A DNA stretch of 6,196 nucleotides, taken from the NCBI GenBank assembly GCA_900544225.1, contig UQUD01000108.1, forward strand, positions 1-6,196, given 5' to 3'. The stretch is from an uncultured Collinsella sp. (GTDB taxonomy: Bacteria > Actinomycetota > Coriobacteriia > Coriobacteriales > Coriobacteriaceae). Within the stretch, counting starts at the first letter, position 1, and the number at the start of each line of letters is the position of its first letter. The notes under the pieces are model-generated. The model did not search any database. It was not told the origin of the DNA and saw only the letters and a program-made list of their open reading frames with translations. Position numbers and translations under genes: made by a program. This document shows, piece after piece, positions 1-6,196 of the stretch.

Positions 1-1789
1 CCAAGCCAAAGCGCTCGCCGTTCTCGATGACCATGACGGTGGCGTTGGGCACGTCGACGCCTACCTCGACCACCGTGGTCGAGACGAGCACGTCGATCTC
101 GCCGTGCTTGAAGGCATCGATCACGCGGTCCTTCTCCCCCGCCGGCATGCGGCCGTGAAGGCGCTCAATGGTAAGTCCCGGCAGGGCCAGACGCAGTCGT
201 TCGAGCTCGGTTGCCGTATCGTGCAGCGGTACAGGCACGGTCACGCGGCCCTCGTCGTCGCGGGCGATACCGGGTACGTCTTCCAGCTCATCGGCCGAGT
301 CACTCGGCTCCACAAGCGGGCAGATCACGTAAGCCTGCTGGCCCTTTTCATACGCCTCGCGGACGGCACCGTAGGCCAAATCGCGGCTCGACTCGGTGAG
401 CACGCGCGTCGTAACGCCCGCCCCCGGAACAGGTCGATGGCGGATGATGCTCGTGTCCAGGTCGCCGTAGACCGAGAGCGCCAACGTGCGCGGGATCGGC
501 GTGGCCGTCATAACGAGCAGGTCGGCACCCGGGCCCTTGGCACGCAGAGCATTGCGCTGGCCCACACCAAAGCGGTGCTGCTCGTCGATGACGACAAGCG
601 ACAGATGCTTAAACGCCACGTTGTCCGAAAGGACCGCGTGGGTTCCAAAGAGGACGTCGAGCTCGCCCGATTCCAACTGCGCATGGATCCGCTCGCGCTC
701 GGCCGCCGGCGTGGCGCCCGTCAGGAGCGCCCAGGACATGCCAGCCTGCGAGAGCAAGGGGCCGGTCTTATCGGCATATTGACGCGCCAGCACGCCCGTA
801 GGCGCCATAACGCAGGACTGAGTGCCCGAATCGGCCGCGACAGCCAGCGCGCAGGCGGCGACGGCCGTCTTGCCAGTACCGACGTCACCCAGCAGAAGGC
901 GGTTCATCACGCGCCCGCCATCGCACATGTCGTGCAGGATGTCTTGGAACGCGGCCTCCTGCTCGTCGCTCAGCGAAAACGGCAGGGCTTCCTTGAGCGC
1001 CGCCAGGTGCTCGCCCGCGGCGTGGGCGTAGGGAGCGACTTCGACCAAGCCGCCGTCGTTGCGCAAGCGCAGCGCCAGCTGCAGGTAGAGGCACTCCTCA
1101 TAGGCAAGGCGGCGGCGCGCGATATCGCGCTCGGCCATGCTCGATGGAAAGTGAATTGAGCGCAGCGCACGAGCATTGCTCATCAGGCGGCGCTTGACGC
1201 GCAAGCGTGCGGGAATCGGATCGAAGGGATTGCCGACGACCTCGAGCGCGCCGCTTACGATGCGGCGCATCCACGCCTGGCTCACGCCATCGCTCACATA
1301 GTGGACCGGAAGGATAGTGCCCGCGGCACGCCCGCCCTCGAGCTTTTCGAAATGCGGAGAAGCCATCTGCTTAAAGCCGTAGGCAAACTCGACCTTACCC
1401 ATCACGGCCAAGCGGTCTCCCTGCTTGAACTGCTGGGCAATCCAGGGCTGACGGAAAAAGGCGACTTGCAGCACCCCCGTCTCGTCCACCAGCGAGACCT
1501 CGGTCACCTGCATACGCGGGCGAGGCTGCTTTTGGACGATACGATCGACCGTGGCGACAATCGTGCACACGGTACCGATGGGTGCCATCTCGATGGACCA
1601 GGAGCGCGTAAAGTCCAGGTATCGATGAGGGATATGGAGAAGGAGGTCCCCCACCGTCCGAATTCCCAGACGGCGAAGGGCCTCCTCACGTTTACCCGAA
1701 ACATATTTGAGTCGCGCGATATCCTCGTCGAGCGCATTGCTCTGGGCAAAGCGCTCCGAGACGCGCGGCACGGAGCACAGCTCGGACAT
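1..1789 (-). CDS. recG: ATP-dependent DNA helicase RecG (3' end outside window)
   Basis: Superfamily 2 helicase that remodels stalled replication forks and branch-migrates Holliday junctions. I translated 596 codons without a stop. The N-terminal wedge/OB domain includes LGIRTVGDLLLHIPHRY (residues 41-57) and the typical FFRQPW...GDRLAVMGKVE stretch (111-134). Helicase motifs follow: FSLSDEQ (271-277), Walker A GDVGTGKT (301-308), Walker B DEQHRFGV starting at D402, and TATPIPRT (428-435). The frame leaves the window within GVDVPNATVMVIENGERFGL, so motif VI and roughly 100-130 C-terminal residues are missing. An acidic insertion lies near residues 498-524. The ATG is 10 nt after the fakA stop, and a weak GAGTAGG that overlaps that stop sits 9 nt upstream. 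This suggests translational coupling in an asp23-fakA-recG operon. No frameshift is visible. The family call is essentially certain; the exact start is less so. Confidence 0.96.
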   Translation of the reverse strand, partial: MSELCSVPRVSERFAQSNALDEDIARLKYVSGKREEALRRLGIRTVGDLLLHIPHRYLDFTRSWSIEMAPIGTVCTIVATVDRIVQKQPRPRMQVTEVSLVDETGVLQVAFFRQPWIAQQFKQGDRLAVMGKVEFAYGFKQMASPHFEKLEGGRAAGTILPVHYVSDGVSQAWMRRIVSGALEVVGNPFDPIPARLRVKRRLMSNARALRSIHFPSSMAERDIARRRLAYEECLYLQLALRLRNDGGLVEVAPYAHAAGEHLAALKEALPFSLSDEQEAAFQDILHDMCDGGRVMNRLLLGDVGTGKTAVAACALAVAADSGTQSCVMAPTGVLARQYADKTGPLLSQAGMSWALLTGATPAAERERIHAQLESGELDVLFGTHAVLSDNVAFKHLSLVVIDEQHRFGVGQRNALRAKGPGADLLVMTATPIPRTLALSVYGDLDTSIIRHRPVPGAGVTTRVLTESSRDLAYGAVREAYEKGQQAYVICPLVEPSDSADELEDVPGIARDDEGRVTVPVPLHDTATELERLRLALPGLTIERLHGRMPAGEKDRVIDAFKHGEIDVLVSTTVVEVGVDVPNATVMVIENGERFGL

Positions 1790-1799
1790 GGGCAGATGC

Positions 1800-3461
1800 C
1801 TACTCGATCGAGAAGATCACGGGATAGAGCGGCTGCTCGCCACGATGGGCATCGATCTCCAGGTCGGGCTGAGCCTCCTCGATGGCGTCGACGATCTCCT
1901 GAAAGGCCTCATCGGACAGCTCCTCGCCGGCAAGAATCGTCAGCGCGTCGCCCTCCTCTTCCTCCTGCATGCGGTTGATGCAGTCGAGCGTGACCTGCTT
2001 CACGTCGGAGCCGACCACGTCGATGGAGCCGGCAATGATACCCATGACATCACCGGAGTGAATCGGAGAGCCGTCGGAGGCGCTGGAATCGCGCACGGCA
2101 CGGGTGACTTCGCCATCGCGAACCTCGCTGATGGCGTCGACCATGGCGGCAACAGCGTCCTCAAGCTCGGAATCGGGCAGGACCGCAAACAGCGCGGAGA
2201 ACGCCTGGGGAACGGTCTTGGTGGGAACGACGGCGACCTTCTTATCGGTGCAGGCAGAGGCAGCGGCCTCGGCAGCCATGCGGATGTTGCCGTTGTTGGG
2301 CAGGATGATGACCGAGGTCGCGTTAACCTGGTCGACGGCGCCCAGCAGGTCGGCGGTCGAGGGGTTCATGGTCTGGCCACCCGAGACGATCACGTCAACG
2401 CCGAGGGACTTGAGGATGTCGGCCTCGCCCGAACCAGCGGCAACGGCGACAAAGCCCAGCGCCTTGGCGGGCTCGGCAGCCTTCTCCTGGTCCTCATGAA
2501 TCTTGGCGGTACGGTCGTGGGCCTCCATCTCCATGTTGTGGATAAAGACCTCGTAGATCTGACCAAGTTGCAGCATATGCTCGAGCACCAGGTTGGGGGT
2601 GTTGGAGTGCACGTGGATCTTGTAGTCGGGGTAGGCACCCACGAGCAGCTCGCAGTCGCCCATGGAACCCAGGAACTTAAGGCACTCGTCCTCGTCAAAG
2701 GGGGCATCGGCCTTAAAGAGGAACTCGTTGCAGTAGCGGAACTCCGAGCCCTCCCAGTCGTCGTTAGCCTCGATCTCAACGCGACCAAGGGCCGCGTCAC
2801 GGGCAGAGCCAGCGGAATCAAACGTGGCGGAGAAATCCTCGACAACGGTGCTGCGACCAAGCGCGGCGGCAACAAAGTTCTCAAGGAAGATGGCAAAGCC
2901 AAAGGCGCCGGAGTCGACCACTCCGTTCTCCTTCAGAACGGGCAGCAAATCGGGCGTGCGGGCGACGGACTGGTAGGCCTCGACGACGATAGCATCGAGC
3001 GCGTCCTCGGCCGAGAACTTCTTCTTTTCGCACTCGTCGGCCTTGGTCGAGACATCACGCAGCACCGTGAGAATCGTGCCCTCGATGGGCTTGCGGACGG
3101 CCTGGAAGGCGACCTTGACGGCGCGACGGAAGGCGAAGGCGATGTTGGCAGACGTGATGGGCTCATCGGCAGAGACGAGACCCTCGGCCACGCCGCGCAG
3201 GATCTGCGAGGTGATGACGCCGGAGTTGCCGCGGGCACCCATCAGGGAGCCGTGGGTGATGGCGCCGGCGATGGCCTCCATATCGGCATCGGCGGGAAGG
3301 GCGGAAAGCTCCTTGGTCACCGAGGCGAGCGTGAGCGACATGTTGGTGCCGGTGTCGCCGTCGGGTACGGGGAAGACGTTGAGCTTGTTGATCTCCTCGG
3401 CCTTGTCGGAAACGGCAGCCGCAGCGATCGGAAAACAGGTGCGAATGGTCTTTGCAATCAT
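1800..3461 (-). CDS. fakA: DAK2/DhaL-domain fatty acid kinase, FakA (YloV) family
   Basis: In characterised relatives this cytosolic kinase phosphorylates fatty acids held by a FakB (DegV-family) partner, giving acyl-phosphate for phospholipid synthesis. The protein has 553 residues, the usual family length. The N-terminal DhaL-like nucleotide domain carries NVFPVPDGDTGTNM (28-41), with D34 and D36 as likely Mg-binding residues, and GARGNSGVITSQILRG (75-90). The middle domain has the conserved YCNEF (C244), KIHVHSN (H283, H285) and FIHNM (H308). These match the Cys/His set reported to bind zinc in FakA, from memory of the family. The C-terminal domain has VSGGQTMNPSTADLL (359-373), ILPNNGNI (386-393) and a typical GEQPLYPVIFSIE ending. 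The ATG lies 27 nt after the asp23 stop, with GGAG 12 nt upstream, a rather long spacing. It sits between asp23 and recG in a probable operon. No fakB lies in the window. The fatty-acid substrate is inferred from the family. Confidence 0.93.
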   Translation of the reverse strand: MIAKTIRTCFPIAAAAVSDKAEEINKLNVFPVPDGDTGTNMSLTLASVTKELSALPADADMEAIAGAITHGSLMGARGNSGVITSQILRGVAEGLVSADEPITSANIAFAFRRAVKVAFQAVRKPIEGTILTVLRDVSTKADECEKKKFSAEDALDAIVVEAYQSVARTPDLLPVLKENGVVDSGAFGFAIFLENFVAAALGRSTVVEDFSATFDSAGSARDAALGRVEIEANDDWEGSEFRYCNEFLFKADAPFDEDECLKFLGSMGDCELLVGAYPDYKIHVHSNTPNLVLEHMLQLGQIYEVFIHNMEMEAHDRTAKIHEDQEKAAEPAKALGFVAVAAGSGEADILKSLGVDVIVSGGQTMNPSTADLLGAVDQVNATSVIILPNNGNIRMAAEAAASACTDKKVAVVPTKTVPQAFSALFAVLPDSELEDAVAAMVDAISEVRDGEVTRAVRDSSASDGSPIHSGDVMGIIAGSIDVVGSDVKQVTLDCINRMQEEEEGDALTILAGEELSDEAFQEIVDAIEEAQPDLEIDAHRGEQPLYPVIFSIE

Positions 3462-3473
3462 GGGTATTTGAAT

Positions 3474-3477
3474 CTCC
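3474..3477 (-). promoter_or_regulatory. Probable Shine-Dalgarno of fakA (long spacing)
   Basis: Minus-strand GGAG lies in the 27-nt asp23-fakA gap, 12 nt before the ATG at 3461. The spacing is longer than the usual 5-9 nt. No in-frame ATG, GTG or TTG lies closer, so the ATG stands. Weak initiation may be offset by translating ribosomes arriving from asp23. Confidence 0.5.
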
Positions 3478-3488
3478 GTTTTCGGATG

Positions 3489-3845
3489 CTAGTTCAGACG
3501 GCTCTTGAGCGCGTCGATGTGGATGCCGATCTTAAGGCTGGCGGGATCGATCTGGGCGATCTCCTGCAGGGTGAAGGCAACGGAGCTCGAAAGATTGTGG
3601 CAGACGGACTTCATGTTGACGCCGTTCTCGAGCACGACGTGAAGATCGACCGTAAGGCCGTTCTCGTCGGCGGAGACAAGCACGCCCTTGCGGAGGCGCT
3701 GACCGGCAAGCAGGCGCACGCTCTCGGCGCCCTGGAGCTGTTCGGCCATACCGACGACGCCATAGCACGTCATCGCGGCATAACCGGCAATATCGGCAAT
3801 AACGTCGTTCGAGACGCTCAGGCTGCCGTTAATGGTCTCAGACAC
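3489..3845 (-). CDS. Asp23/Gls24 (YloU) family envelope-stress protein
   Basis: Small Asp23/Gls24-family protein. Members are cytoplasmic or membrane-peripheral and linked to cell-envelope and alkaline stress; the molecular activity is unsettled. I place the start at GTG 3845, giving 118 residues, because AAGGAG ends 6 nt upstream and the family normally begins a few residues before the NGxLxVSNDVI stretch. An in-frame ATG at 3878 would add 11 residues (MVPRAPDKEIL) that encode the Shine-Dalgarno itself. Visible family features are NDVIADIAGYAA (residues 13-24) and the core GLTVDLHVVLENGVNMKSV (63-81), followed by an amphipathic LQEI segment. There is no signal peptide or membrane segment. 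It is first in the probable asp23-fakA-recG operon, with fakA starting 27 nt after its TAG stop. The family call is firm; a specific role in this organism is not shown. Confidence 0.9.
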   Translation of the reverse strand: MSETINGSLSVSNDVIADIAGYAAMTCYGVVGMAEQLQGAESVRLLAGQRLRKGVLVSADENGLTVDLHVVLENGVNMKSVCHNLSSSVAFTLQEIAQIDPASLKIGIHIDALKSRLN

Positions 3846-3851
3846 AAGAAT

Positions 3852-3857
3852 CTCCTT
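3852..3857 (-). promoter_or_regulatory. Shine-Dalgarno of the asp23-family gene (decides the start)
   Basis: Minus-strand AAGGAG lies 6 nt before the GTG at 3845. It is the best ribosome-binding match in this gap. It sits inside the frame that would be read from the upstream ATG at 3878, and so argues for the GTG start. Confidence 0.75.
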
Positions 3858-3901
3858 ATCTGGTGCTCGCGGCACCATCTCGTGGGAGCAATCATTGCAA
3901 T

Positions 3902-3907
3902 ATTCTA
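3902..3907 (-). promoter_or_regulatory. Candidate -10 element for the asp23-fakA-recG operon
   Basis: Minus-strand TAGAAT matches TATAAT at 5 of 6 positions. It would start transcription near 3895, about 50 nt before the asp23 GTG. There is no good -35 hexamer at 16-18 nt upstream. A second possible -10, TGTAAT at 3944-3949, has TTGCCA (3972-3977) upstream, but the 22-nt spacing is too long. A promoter is expected here because a tRNA terminator lies immediately upstream, but its exact position is uncertain. Confidence 0.35.
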
Positions 3908-4003
3908 CAACGAGCGCGCCATGTTGAGGTGGTGGGTCGCGGGATTACATCCTCGACACGAAATGTTGATATGGCAACGTTCGCGCCAGGCGATCGCGGC
4001 ATG

Positions 4004-4033
4004 AAAAAACCCGCCGCATAAGCGACGGGTTTT
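4004..4033 (-). terminator. Intrinsic terminator of the tRNA-Asn gene
   Basis: On the minus strand a 12-bp stem, AAAACCCGTCGC pairing with GCGGCGGGTTTT (one T-G wobble), closes a TTAT loop and runs into six T residues. It begins 6 nt after the tRNA CCA end, so it ends a single-gene tRNA transcript. In plus orientation the T-tract is only four residues, so termination from that side would be weaker. Confidence 0.92.
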
Positions 4034-4039
4034 ACAACC

Positions 4040-4114
4040 TGGCTCCCCGGGTAGGACTCGAACCTACAACAGCGCGGTTAACAGCCGCGTGCTCTACCAT
4101 TGAGCTACCGAGGA
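4040..4114 (-). tRNA. tRNA-Asn (anticodon GTT), CCA encoded
   Basis: The 75-nt minus-strand sequence folds as a full cloverleaf. The acceptor stem is TCCTCGG with CCGGGGA (one T-G wobble), the D stem is GCTC/GAGC, and the anticodon stem is CGCGG/CCGCG around loop CTGTTAA. The variable loop is five nucleotides (CTGTT), and the T stem GTAGG/CCTAC encloses TTCGAGT. The anticodon GTT (4080-4082) reads Asn codons AAC and AAU. The discriminator base is G, and the 3' CCA is encoded in the DNA. The gene stands alone, with its own promoter upstream and terminator just downstream. It is probably processed from a leader of about 24 nt by RNase P. Confidence 0.98.
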
Positions 4115-4144
4115 ATAGGTGCGTGCTCTCAAGCAACGAAGTTT

Positions 4145-4172
4145 ATTATACGGACGAATCAGCTTAGGGCAA
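4145..4172 (-). promoter_or_regulatory. Promoter of tRNA-Asn (TTGCCC-16-TATAAT)
   Basis: On the minus strand a perfect TATAAT (4145-4150) is preceded by 16 nt and TTGCCC (4167-4172), which matches TTGACA at 4 of 6 positions. Predicted transcription start is near 4138, giving a leader of about 24 nt before the tRNA 5' end at 4114. The six bases after the -10 are AT-rich (AAACTT), unlike the GC-rich discriminator of classical stringently controlled stable-RNA promoters of E. coli. Confidence 0.85.
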
Positions 4173-4193
4173 GAACTTTTTTGAGAATTTTTC
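4173..4193 (-). promoter_or_regulatory. Candidate UP element: two phased A-tracts
   Basis: Immediately upstream of the tRNA -35, the minus strand has an A6 tract (4177-4182) and an A5 tract (4188-4192). Their centres are about 10.5 bp apart, one helical turn. Relative to the predicted start they cover about -39 to -54, where the RNA polymerase alpha C-terminal domain contacts UP elements. Sequence and position fit; function is inferred. Confidence 0.6.
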
Positions 4194-4197
4194 CGAC

Positions 4198-4227
4198 CTA
4201 GTCATTGGGGACGTCCCCAATGACTAG
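4198..4227. repeat. Perfect 30-nt palindrome, core GGGGACGTCCCC
   Basis: The half-site CTAGTCATTGGGGAC is followed directly by its exact reverse complement, so the 30 nt are identical on both strands. It lies 2 bp beyond the rpoD terminator T-tract and just upstream of the tRNA A-tracts. It should therefore be neither in the rpoD transcript nor in the tRNA transcript. Neither strand has a T-tract after it (GTCGGAAAAA one way, ATAAAAGC the other), so it is not an ordinary intrinsic terminator. It could be a dispersed REP-like element moved by a Y1/RAYT-type transposase, a dimer binding site, or a remnant of a miniature mobile element. The palindrome is certain; its role is unknown. Confidence 0.9.
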
Positions 4228-4229
4228 AT

Positions 4230-4265
4230 AAAAGCGCCCCCAAGCGGATGTGCTTGAGGGCGCTT
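4230..4265 (-). terminator. Intrinsic terminator of rpoD
   Basis: Starting 13 nt after the rpoD TAA, the minus strand forms a 14-bp stem, AAGCGCCCTCAAGC with GCTTGGGGGCGCTT (one T-G wobble). It encloses a 6-nt loop (ACATCC), and four T residues overlap the stem end. It separates rpoD from the tRNA gene. Confidence 0.9.
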
Positions 4266-4278
4266 CTTGCTTGCGAGG

Positions 4279-5625
<1,347 letters not shown>

Positions 5626-5630
5626 AGATT

Positions 5631-5637
5631 CTCCCTT
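5631..5637 (-). promoter_or_regulatory. Shine-Dalgarno of rpoD (decides the start)
   Basis: Minus-strand AAGGGAG lies 5 nt before the GTG at 5625. The only in-frame ATG, at 5638-5640, abuts the 5' end of this motif and has no comparable Shine-Dalgarno upstream of itself (the preceding bases read CCTGTGGACT). Confidence 0.72.
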
Positions 5638-5657
5638 CATAGTCCACAGGACTCATT

Positions 5658-5666
5658 ACTTTAGCA
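5658..5666 (-). promoter_or_regulatory. Candidate extended -10 for rpoD
   Basis: Minus-strand TGC-TAAAGT has the TGn extension and 4 of 6 matches to TATAAT. It would start transcription about 26 nt before the rpoD GTG. No clear -35 lies at 17 nt. An alternative further upstream is TGGTCA-17-TATATC (-10 at 5701-5706). Read-through from dnaG is also possible, since no terminator hairpin is evident in the 110-nt gap between dnaG and the GTG. This is weak evidence. Confidence 0.3.
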
Positions 5667-5735
5667 CACACATTGACGTCTATACCCAAAATTCAGACTG
5701 GATATAGGCGCAAATACGCTGGTTGACCACAACAT

Positions 5736-6196
5736 CTAGGCCTGGTCGGCGCCCGCAGTCTCCAAACCGATCAAACGGAACGGATCGGCCACGCCACCAA
5801 TCGACTTTTGGAGCTCGCGCTGGCGCTGAGAATCTTGCATCGCCTGCATCGTCAGCACACGACGCGCCTCATCGTCGAGCGACCGGTCCTGGCGAAGCTT
5901 GGCCTGTGCGGCGCGCATGCGGCGCTTGATGGTGTAGAGCTCAAGGGTATCAAGCATAAACACGATGTTCGTCTCGGTGGGGTGTTTGCTCGTCGACGAA
6001 ATGCGCCCGGCGCTGACAAGCGACGCTGCCTCGGGACACACCGCGCGCGCCGCATCCATGCACGCCGTGGGGTCGGTGCCCGGAGGCGTCGCGAGCACGG
6101 CCCACGCGATGGACTCGTGGCGCGGGTCCACCCACTCGATCGAGCAGATGCGGTCGGCATACGTGCGGAACAGGTCGGGGTAGCTCGTGAGCATCG
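5736..6196 (-). CDS. dnaG: DNA primase DnaG, C-terminal part (5' end outside window)
   Basis: The frame is open to the window edge and ends at TAG 5736-5738. The 153 visible codons correspond to the C-terminal helicase-interaction domain of bacterial primase, which binds DnaB so that primers are laid down at the fork. The visible start, LTSYPDLF, resembles the LLxxxPELxxx opening of this domain. It is followed by an IEWVDPRHESIAWAVL segment and a long charged helix ending with RQRELQKS. The zinc-binding and Toprim catalytic domains lie outside the window, so the call rests on the C-terminal pattern and on the dnaG-rpoD gene order known from many bacteria. The ATG at 6194 is internal, not the start. 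This domain is poorly conserved, so a different alpha-helical protein is possible but less likely. Confidence 0.8.
   Translation of the reverse strand, partial: MLTSYPDLFRTYADRICSIEWVDPRHESIAWAVLATPPGTDPTACMDAARAVCPEAASLVSAGRISSTSKHPTETNIVFMLDTLELYTIKRRMRAAQAKLRQDRSLDDEARRVLTMQAMQDSQRQRELQKSIGGVADPFRLIGLETAGADQA

Noticed and set aside
104..1159. 351-codon plus-strand open frame
   Set aside because: It is antisense to the helicase part of recG, has no recognisable domain and is Arg/Ala-rich as expected for a shadow frame.
1..1789. Possibility that recG is broken, because no single minus-strand frame bounded by start and stop is contained in the window
   Set aside because: Direct translation from the ATG at 1789 stays open for 596 codons with all expected motifs in order. 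The gene simply runs off the window edge.
3990..3997. GCGATCGC octamer, resembling the cyanobacterial HIP1 repeat
   Set aside because: I noted a single copy with no associated structure, and such a palindrome is not surprising in GC-rich DNA.
3846..4003. Search of the 158-nt gap upstream of asp23 for a small gene or riboswitch
   Set aside because: I saw no convincing start with a Shine-Dalgarno and coding-like frame, and no recognisable riboswitch fold. Only weak promoter-like hexamers are present.
1707..4004. 765-codon open frame on the plus strand
   Set aside because: It runs antisense across fakA and the asp23-family gene, both of which have clear family motifs, and its product is low-complexity (Gly, Asp, Leu, Val-rich). 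Long antisense frames are expected opposite GC-rich genes with strong third-position bias.
4198..4227. Reading the 30-nt palindrome as a second rpoD terminator
   Set aside because: No T-tract follows it on either strand, and a full terminator with a T-tract lies between it and rpoD.

Overview
The window is a GC-rich stretch of bacterial chromosome in which every gene I can support lies on the minus strand. In the order of transcription, from high to low coordinates, these are the 3' part of dnaG (primase), rpoD (primary sigma factor), a tRNA-Asn(GTT) gene, a small Asp23/Gls24-family gene, fakA (DAK2-domain fatty acid kinase), and recG (branch-migrating helicase, cut off by the window edge). 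The asp23-fakA-recG order and the adjacent dnaG-rpoD pair are typical of Gram-positive bacteria. High GC, the style of the sigma factor (strongly acidic then basic linker before region 1.2) and the RecG sequence suggest an actinomycetote, most likely a Coriobacteriia member such as Collinsella. That assignment is inference from general resemblance.

Layout: 5736-6196 is the C-terminal, helicase-binding part of DnaG. 4279-5625 is rpoD, which ends in a strong intrinsic terminator (4230-4265). Between that terminator and the tRNA promoter lies a perfect 30-nt palindrome (4198-4227), which neither the genes nor the terminators explain. The tRNA-Asn gene (4040-4114) has its own TATAAT promoter, two helically phased A-tracts upstream, and a 12-bp-stem terminator (4004-4033). 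After a 158-nt leader/promoter gap come asp23 (3489-3845), fakA (1800-3461) and recG (1-1789). These three are spaced 27 and 10 nt apart with no terminator between them, so they very probably form one operon.

This is mainly core housekeeping DNA: replication priming, general transcription, translation, fatty-acid activation and envelope stress, and replication-fork repair. I found no CRISPR array, toxin-antitoxin pair, prophage or complete transposon, and no convincing new multi-gene system. The most unusual item is the 30-nt palindrome. Two gene starts (rpoD and asp23) should probably be moved downstream to GTG codons, because the apparent ATG starts lie in or upstream of good Shine-Dalgarno sequences. 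Long open frames on the plus strand are antisense shadows of the real genes.
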